64,000 bases of DNA from Cymodocea nodosa (taxonomy: Eukaryota; Streptophyta; Magnoliopsida; Alismatales; Cymodoceaceae). Of the stretch, positions 57,956 to 64,000 are shown in pieces; within the stretch, counting starts at the first letter, position 1; the number at the start of each line of letters is the position of its first letter. The position numbers were made by a program, and so were the translations under genes. The stretch covers positions 4,216,001 to 4,280,000 of the forward strand of contig CM072337.1 of the NCBI GenBank assembly GCA_036874045.1, in the 5' to 3' direction. The notes beneath the pieces were generated by a model that was not told the origin of the DNA, made no database searches, and saw only the letters and a list, made by a program, of their open reading frames with translations.

Positions 57956-60000
57956 ATGATAGGCTTCATCATAAAAATAGGTAAATTCATTATTCAATAG
58001 AAACATTATTTTGAGGCATAAATATCTATTTTACTAGCTAATAATTAGTTTTCAAAAATAAAATTAATGTTAGTTTTTTGTATTGTACTTGTGCATTTAT
58101 ATTCCTTAATTGCATTAACATGTGCATTTGATAGTTATTGCATGAGACTTGGCTTTCTTGTTGATAGTTTTTGTTTTACTTCATTAATATGATTTCACAT
58201 GATAGAAATTGATAATTTTTGAAGTCATGTTTTCTTTTGTATAATTGGTTGTTAATACTTCAACTTAAGTTTTATGTATAATTTTACAATATTGAATGGT
58301 TGCATTCTTGTAGTATCCTTTGCTAAGTGATTTTCTATTTTCCATTAAAGGTAATGTTGGAGACGTAAGTTTGAAATAACATTACTTTAGCATGAAAATT
58401 TGAACACTAAATTGACTACAATCAAACATCTCTTTAGTAGCAACAATTGATGAAGGGGATGATTCTTTCTTAGAATTATATTCCATACTAGTCAAAGGAT
58501 AGCAATGACACTTAACTCTTGGTCATCATTGCATGAAGTATACTATTAAAACTCTATAGTCGACATCTTGAGAGCTATTAAGTTTGAAATGTTAGATAAT
58601 ATTTATCTAATTGATAAATATTTTGCATTATCATGATAAATGTATGAAATGTTAAATAAATGTTTATTTCATTTACTAAACTTATGTTACTAGACTAATG
58701 AAATGTTAGACTTATATTTCATTTACTAGACTTATATTTCTCTATATTTGATTAGATAAATCTATTTGAATGTTAAAATATTTATCAAATGATCTATGTT
58801 GTCTTAGCTTCTTATTCTTCTTAATTGTGTATGTGTAACTATTATTCCATGTAATTTAAGTGGTGTGATCGTTGTGTGATTAAGAACGATAGGGATTTTA
58901 GATAGTATTATTCTAATATTCTTATGGGAATGTGCATGCGAGAGTTTGATGTTAATTTCCTACGAGTCCAATGCTGAATTTCCAATATTGTGATAGTATC
59001 ATTTTTAAGAAATCATCTAAAAAAAGGATAGCTTGGTGAGATTGAAATGTCAATCAAAGAAAACAAGATAAACATAATTAAACATTTGGATATAAGATTA
59101 AAATAATAATAATAATAATAATAATAAAGGTAGAGGACAATAAAACTAGACTTTTGTCTAGTCAACTTGAAGAAAACTTCGATCGTACTAAATAAAAGTC
59201 TGGTTTTACTAATCCTTATCTTTTTTTTATTATAATTTTTTTGTTACTTAATTTTTATAAATAATAAAAGAATGGCCTTTTTAGTTTTAGTATTATTATT
59301 TTTTTAATGAATAACAAGAACTTTATAAAATGTAAATGTTTAAGATGAAATAAAAATATTTTTAATATGAAATGTAAGGATTCAAAATAAAATAAAAAGA
59401 ATAAATATATATATAAAATATTTTAGGATATAAAGTCTAAATGTAGCACCCAAATTTTATAATTGTTAGGTGCTTTTTCCATTCTTATTATTTTTAGATT
59501 TTGTTTCCTTACTTAAGATATTTAATTTTGATTTGCTTTTTTTGTATTCCTTTTTTAAATTTTAGTTCCTTAATGTAAAATGTCTTACAATAAAAATAAT
59601 TGATTTAATTTTGACTTCATTTTAGATATTCAAATCTCATGTGCAAAATGATAAATTAAATTTTCTTTTGGATATACTTTCATATCTAAAGCATCTCACT
59701 TCTTTTTTGTATTTAGTTTTTTATTTCATTATGATATAGGTAATAGTATTTTGACAATTAAATTAAGGGTACTTTGTGTTTTCTTTTATATTTTGATGTT
59801 AATATACATTTGTGTCAAAACATATATTTTATGTCATGAAATATTTTACATTTTCAAATATTTTAGATTCTTATCTAGAAGTGTATTAACATTTTAGGGA
59901 ATAATATGATCTGTACTCAAAATATTTAATTTTCCACTTTAGCACTTATACTTATGTCTAAATAGTTAATTTTATTTTAGATATATGAGCTTAGTTTTAG
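57956..60000. other. AT-rich region without recognised genes
   Basis: Low-complexity, AT-rich DNA. Contains local repeats of ATGAAATGTTA- and TTTCATTTACTA-type phrases (58560-58740) and an (AAT)n microsatellite (59105-59129). TGTAGCACCCAAATTTTATA at 59454 could be an LTR start, but no partner was found. Confidence 0.45.
59105..59129. repeat. (AAT)n microsatellite
   Basis: About eight uninterrupted AAT units. Confidence 0.95.
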
Positions 60001-60485
60001 AACATTGTGATAGGAAAGAGACTGTAATGACTTTTGCTCTCTCTCCTCTACGCAACCTTCTCCTTTATTCTTTAATGTCTTAAATTGGAACCTATCGATA
60101 AAGGGACTACGTCTGTTTGTACGCAAAGAAACTCACCCTCTTGACTCATGATGGTTGGAAGATGAAGAAAAATAGAATGTAGAAGATGAACACGCAAGAT
60201 TTAATGTGGTTTGACAACTACCAACATCCATGGGTGCCCTTAGCTCTTGAGATGTTGATAATGGTGCACATCAACTTATGCAGGTACATCTCTATTTATA
60301 GGGAAAGGTGTAAACCCTAAATACAACAATTACAAATTCTACCCTAGTCTTCCATTGCATAGTCATTGGCTTTCGACAGGTTCTTCTGGAAGCTCCCATG
60401 ACTACACTTGCTAGATAGCTAAGTTGACCTCTATTTGGTTGTGAAAACTTAAATCAGAAAACTTGTGGCAACGATGCTAGAAAAC
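60001..60485. other. unassigned, LTR-like sequence
   Basis: Includes CTATTTATAGGGAAAGGTG and ATTTAATGTGGTTTGACAAC phrases of the sort found in plant LTR leaders, and near its right end a G-family primer-site-like stretch (TGGCAACGATGCTAGAAAA, about 60466-60484). No boundaries established. Confidence 0.3.
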
Positions 60486-60751
60486 TTGATTGATTTGTTT
60501 TTATGCTTATGTTAATAAATTCTTGTAGAAGTAAATAAACAACTTTTCACACAAATTAGCTATTAAGTTTAATTTGTATTTTAACAGCAAGTGCATAGTA
60601 TCTATTCTATTTGTGTGCAAGTATAGGTTGATCCTACATAGATTGAGTAAGAATTATGTACTATTTTATTTTTGTAACTAGAGTTTTATGTGTTCAATTA
60701 AGCTCTCTATTGATTTACAGTTAACTCAATGGACTTAGTTTGTGGAGTTAT
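60486..60751 (-). repeat. Gypsy G-family LTR fragment
   Basis: Matches the primer-site-proximal end of the G LTR at about 50199-50500: TAGAAGTAAA, CTTTTCACACAAATTAG, AATTTGTATTTTAAC, GATTGAGTAAGAATT in the same order. It is cut on the right by the LTR of Copia D. Confidence 0.7.
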
Positions 60752-62043
60752 TGTTAGGATCGATAGGCTCACTAGAGGGGGGGTGAATGGTGAAGGTGTG
60801 AAAATTTTACTTCTTTTTAATTAAGAATCAACTAATTCTATTAAACGGTGAGTTGAACTAAAGTAAATAGATGCACAACAGTAAGAAGAAAATAACACAG
60901 TAATTTTTAGGTGGTTCACCAACTTGGCTAGTCCACCCCCAAGATACACTTGAGCTTCACTAAGTAGACAAGTACTTACACACTTGCTTTTAGGTTGAAG
61001 CAAGAACCAACACTTAGAGCTTTTAGGTATAAGCTCAATAACCAACCTTTCTTCGAACTTTCAGGTTGAAGCTCTCAACCAATAATGAGTTTTCAGGTTG
61101 AAACTTACGAATCAATAGCATTAAACTTTACTATCAGAGTTTTGGCATAGGGATCATATTTTTCTTCCAACGGAAGTATTCTACTGTACTTGCTAAGAAA
61201 TCAGACCTAAATATGGTAAGTTACCGTTTAGGGAGGTATTTCAAGATACCCTTCCGATTTTCTCAAACTTTTGGATAGTTAGCTGTGTAACTCTCCGAAG
61301 GATGTTTGTAACTCACCAAAAAATTACTTAAGTCTTTCTGCCACGTAGGATTTCAGATCGTACAATTAGATGTTACTCGATCAAATACTTGTAACTGTAA
61401 CTTACCGAACTATCCTTTGACTATCGGATAGTTAGCTTTAGTAACCCTCCGAAATCCTTCTCTTTAAGTTTCCAACTGCTTTCTTATTTTAGCACGTGCA
61501 TAAAAGAATAACTTAAGTTTTTCGGATAAATAAGTCTGTAACCTTTCGAAAATTCCTATTTTTCAGATAGTTAGCTTTCTAACTCATCAAAAAATCACTT
61601 AAAGCTTCTGTTCTGGATTTCTACACGTGGGTAATTGAATGACCAAAGTTTTAGATAGTTAACTTTTCTAACTCACTAAAAACTCCTTTAGCTTCCAGAT
61701 AGTTAACTCCTTAACTCTGATCATTCAAACTTTCTTAACTGTCTAATCTTTTAACTCTCTGAAGGCTTTGAAAATTTGGATAGTTATTCTTCTAACTGTC
61801 CGACGATATTTCTACTGCTTTACTTTTCGGATACTTAAGCTTGGAACTCACTGGAAATTAACTTTCTTCTAGATACTTAGCTTGGTAACTATCTGATTTT
61901 CTTGTAGCTTTATAGTAGTAATTTCTGAACTACCTGTATTTGTTTATCTGCCTTCCGATCTTTTGCTGCACTGTCTTCATTGTGAAATACAATATGTTTC
62001 CTCACACAGGTTTTTGCATTATCAAAATACTAGGATCCTAACA
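60752..62043 (-). repeat. 3' LTR of Copia D
   Basis: 1292 bp, TGTTAGGATC ... GATCCTAACA on the plus strand. CACGTG at 61493 and 61624; dyad CGGATAGTTA-n7-TAACCCTCCG at 61425-61451; many further GGATAGTTA and TAACTC motifs between 61250 and 61900. Confidence 0.8.
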
Positions 62044-62979
62044 ATCTCCCCCTTTTTGATAATGACAAAATCCTTTACATTTATTTACATGTATTTCACT
62101 CCCTAGATTGTTTCTATACATTCAGTCACACAGAAACTAAGTAAAGCAAATATTTACAATGAATATAATAAAGAGAAGTTAATTCCTCCCCTTGATAGTG
62201 TGCTGTCTTCTCCCCCTATCTATGTGTTGGGATACTCTTCCCTGTTTTAATACTTCTCCTTTTGTTTGTGCTGAAAATATTGTAAGTTTCCATATTCTTC
62301 TCCAATTTTCATATTCTTCTCCCCCTTTTTGTCATTATATAAAAAGGTTATTGATATCTGTAAAATTGATATCTAATATGTCCTACACGAGTACATGTTA
62401 GTAGAAAGCAAGCTCCCATAAGGTGAGCTTGAGGAATAATAAAAGCATTTAAAGATCATGTAATGAACATATGCCTAGATTTCTTCTAATATGATTAAAA
62501 GTTGATTCATTTAAAGGTTTGGTGAAAATATCTGCAAGTTGATTTTCTGTTGGAACAAACTTAAGTGAGATGTTCTATTTTTCCACATGATCTCTCAAGA
62601 AATGATGTCTGATTTCGATGTGCTTGGCTTTGGAATGAAGTACTGTATTCTTAGATAAGCTTATTGCACTGTTGTTATCACAAAATATAACTGTATTCTG
62701 AATTTTTAGTCTGTAGTCTGCTAAAGTTTGTTGCATCCAAAGAATTTGAGTACAACACAAACCTGCTGTAATATATTCGGTTTCAGTAGTAGATAATGCA
62801 ATACAGTTTTGTTTCCTACTGAACCATGAGATTAATGAATTTCCAAGTAGTTGGCATGCGCCACTAGTACTTTTTCTATCAGATCTGTTGTCTGCATAAT
62901 TTGCATCACTATAACCTGTTAACAATAGATTACTGTCAACTGAGTAGAATAATCTGAAATCTTTGGTGCCTTGTAAATA
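60752..62979 (-). mobile_element. broken Ty1/Copia element D, 3' part
   Basis: The minus-strand order is RNase H (62925-62575, with GYSDANYADNRSDRKSTSGA, ALSTTETEY and HIEIRHHFLRDHVEK), an untranslated region with G-runs, the polypurine tract AAAAAGGGGGAGAT (about 62057-62044) and a 3' LTR (62043-60752). Upstream parts are missing because another LTR begins at 62980. It inserted into a G-family LTR. It is related to Copia B by its RNase H and LTR motifs but is a distinct family. Broken fossil. Confidence 0.8.
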
Positions 62980-64000
62980 TGTAGGATCGTATGGCTACAC
63001 AAGAGGGGGGTGAATTGTGTATTTTTAATATTTTCTGAAATATAATTGAAACTTTAAAACTCAAAAACAAGTCGAGACAGTGTTTTCATAAAATCATTTT
63101 TATTCAAGGTTTCAATTACAATATATAATTCAATTCTCCTTAGAAATTGTAGATGCAATTATATTTCGATACCATGTTTCATCTATACAATTTCATAACT
63201 ACAAACAAAGAAAACTAATTTACGAAATTTAAAACATTTCTCTCTGTTTGAGATCTTTCTTCTTCCTTCTTCAGCGATTCTTCAATGACGAATATCTTGT
63301 CTTTTTACGCTTCACCGAATTTGCTTTCTTTTGATACTTCAAATCTTCAGTGACGAAAATCTTACATTTTTATGCTTCACTGAATTTTCTTTCACTTGAG
63401 AGATTTTTCCTGAAGAGGTGTTTTTGATCCCCGAAAAAGATTTTTCTTTTAGTGTGCAGGGATAGTTTGATACTTGAAAAGATTTTTCTTTTTAGTGTGC
63501 AAGGATGGCTTGATCAACGAGAATTCTATGCCTTTTATACTATATCTTCATTTCATGCATATCCTTCACATTTAACCACTACTAGTTTTCCACTTCTCCA
63601 TGTCTTTTCTTTTTCCTTTATCGAAACACACACGTTCCAACCCACGTTTATATTTTGAATTTTCTTTAATCATTAGTCCTGGATCTCTGAAAAATTTCCT
63701 ACAAAATAAACTTTCTCGTCCAAAATTTTTTCATCAATGTACAAGAAGTCATTACTTTAATGTTAACTAAATGAGTAACACAAGTATATATATATAACTT
63801 AACGTTTCTAACTTAATGAGTTCACCATGTGCCATTTCATGTGACAAGAACTGTAGCTAACTCAACGAACTAAGTCTGCGGTGTTATGCTAACTCAACGA
63901 ACTAGCTTAACCTTTCTTTTGGAAGGTTAAACGATAACTCATCGAAAACAGTTTAAGTTTCGGATAGTTATAGATGTAAGTCACTGAAAAACTCTTTATA
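62980..64000 (-). mobile_element. LTR E, running off the window edge
   Basis: TGTAGGATCG at 62980 begins an LTR-type sequence in minus orientation (the AAGAGGGGGGTGAATTGTG phrase is typical of the LTR end of these Copia families). It continues past 64000 and interrupts the RNase H of element D. Near 63940-63980 it carries TTTCGGATAGTTATAGATG, the same motif as the other LTRs. No internal region is visible; family uncertain, Copia likely. Confidence 0.55.

Overview
The window is plant nuclear DNA, most likely from a flowering plant. The evidence is a plant-type split gene with GT-AG introns, plant Ty1/Copia and Ty3/Gypsy retroelements primed from tRNA-Met-like and other tRNA sites, a plant L1-type LINE, an RTE-type LINE tail and a tRNA-derived SINE. 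The species cannot be named from the sequence. No organelle, bacterial, tRNA, rRNA or CRISPR features were seen.

The only host gene resolved with confidence is on the minus strand between about 33120 and 1908. Seventeen exons could be placed by splice sites, reading phase and protein continuity. They add up to 1722 coding bases (573 residues plus stop). The product matches my memory of STOMATAL CYTOKINESIS DEFECTIVE 2 (SCD2), a plant coiled-coil protein of the SCD complex that acts in exocytosis, endocytosis and cytokinesis. The coding part is small, but the gene covers 31 kb because intron 10 (9.5 kb) and intron 16 (13.2 kb) are full of mobile elements.

Layout: 1-368 is an unrecognised minus-strand coding-like stretch at the window edge; 369-1907 is the SCD2 3' flank. 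Intron 16 (2042-15269) holds a repeat-rich LTR-like block with a 21-bp minisatellite, a small TRIM-like element, a broken Copia fragment and a broken Gypsy element. Intron 10 (16699-26222) holds a microsatellite, a possible non-autonomous DNA transposon, and a decayed L1-type LINE split by a 2.5-kb possible solo LTR. Introns 5 and 2 carry a SINE and an RTE-type LINE tail. The SCD2 promoter and CT-rich leader lie at about 33121-33440.

From 34 kb to the right edge the DNA is almost entirely LTR elements stacked in one another: Copia A (34079-37687); an old LTR family Z, into which Copia B (38998-57344, exact CGAAG target duplication) inserted; a Gypsy element G of Athila/Tat type inside B; a reverse-oriented G-family LTR inside G (exact GTGCA duplication); a Z-family solo LTR inside the 3' LTR of B; Copia D inside another G-family LTR; and a further LTR (E) that cuts D and runs off the edge. 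All of these elements are broken fossils.

The most interesting observation is that LTRs of unrelated superfamilies (Copia A, B and D; Gypsy G; probably Z and E) share a U3-like cassette. It consists of short dyads built from CGGATAGTTA and TAACTATCCG-type arms, an ACTTAAGT motif and CACGTG boxes, repeated several times per LTR.
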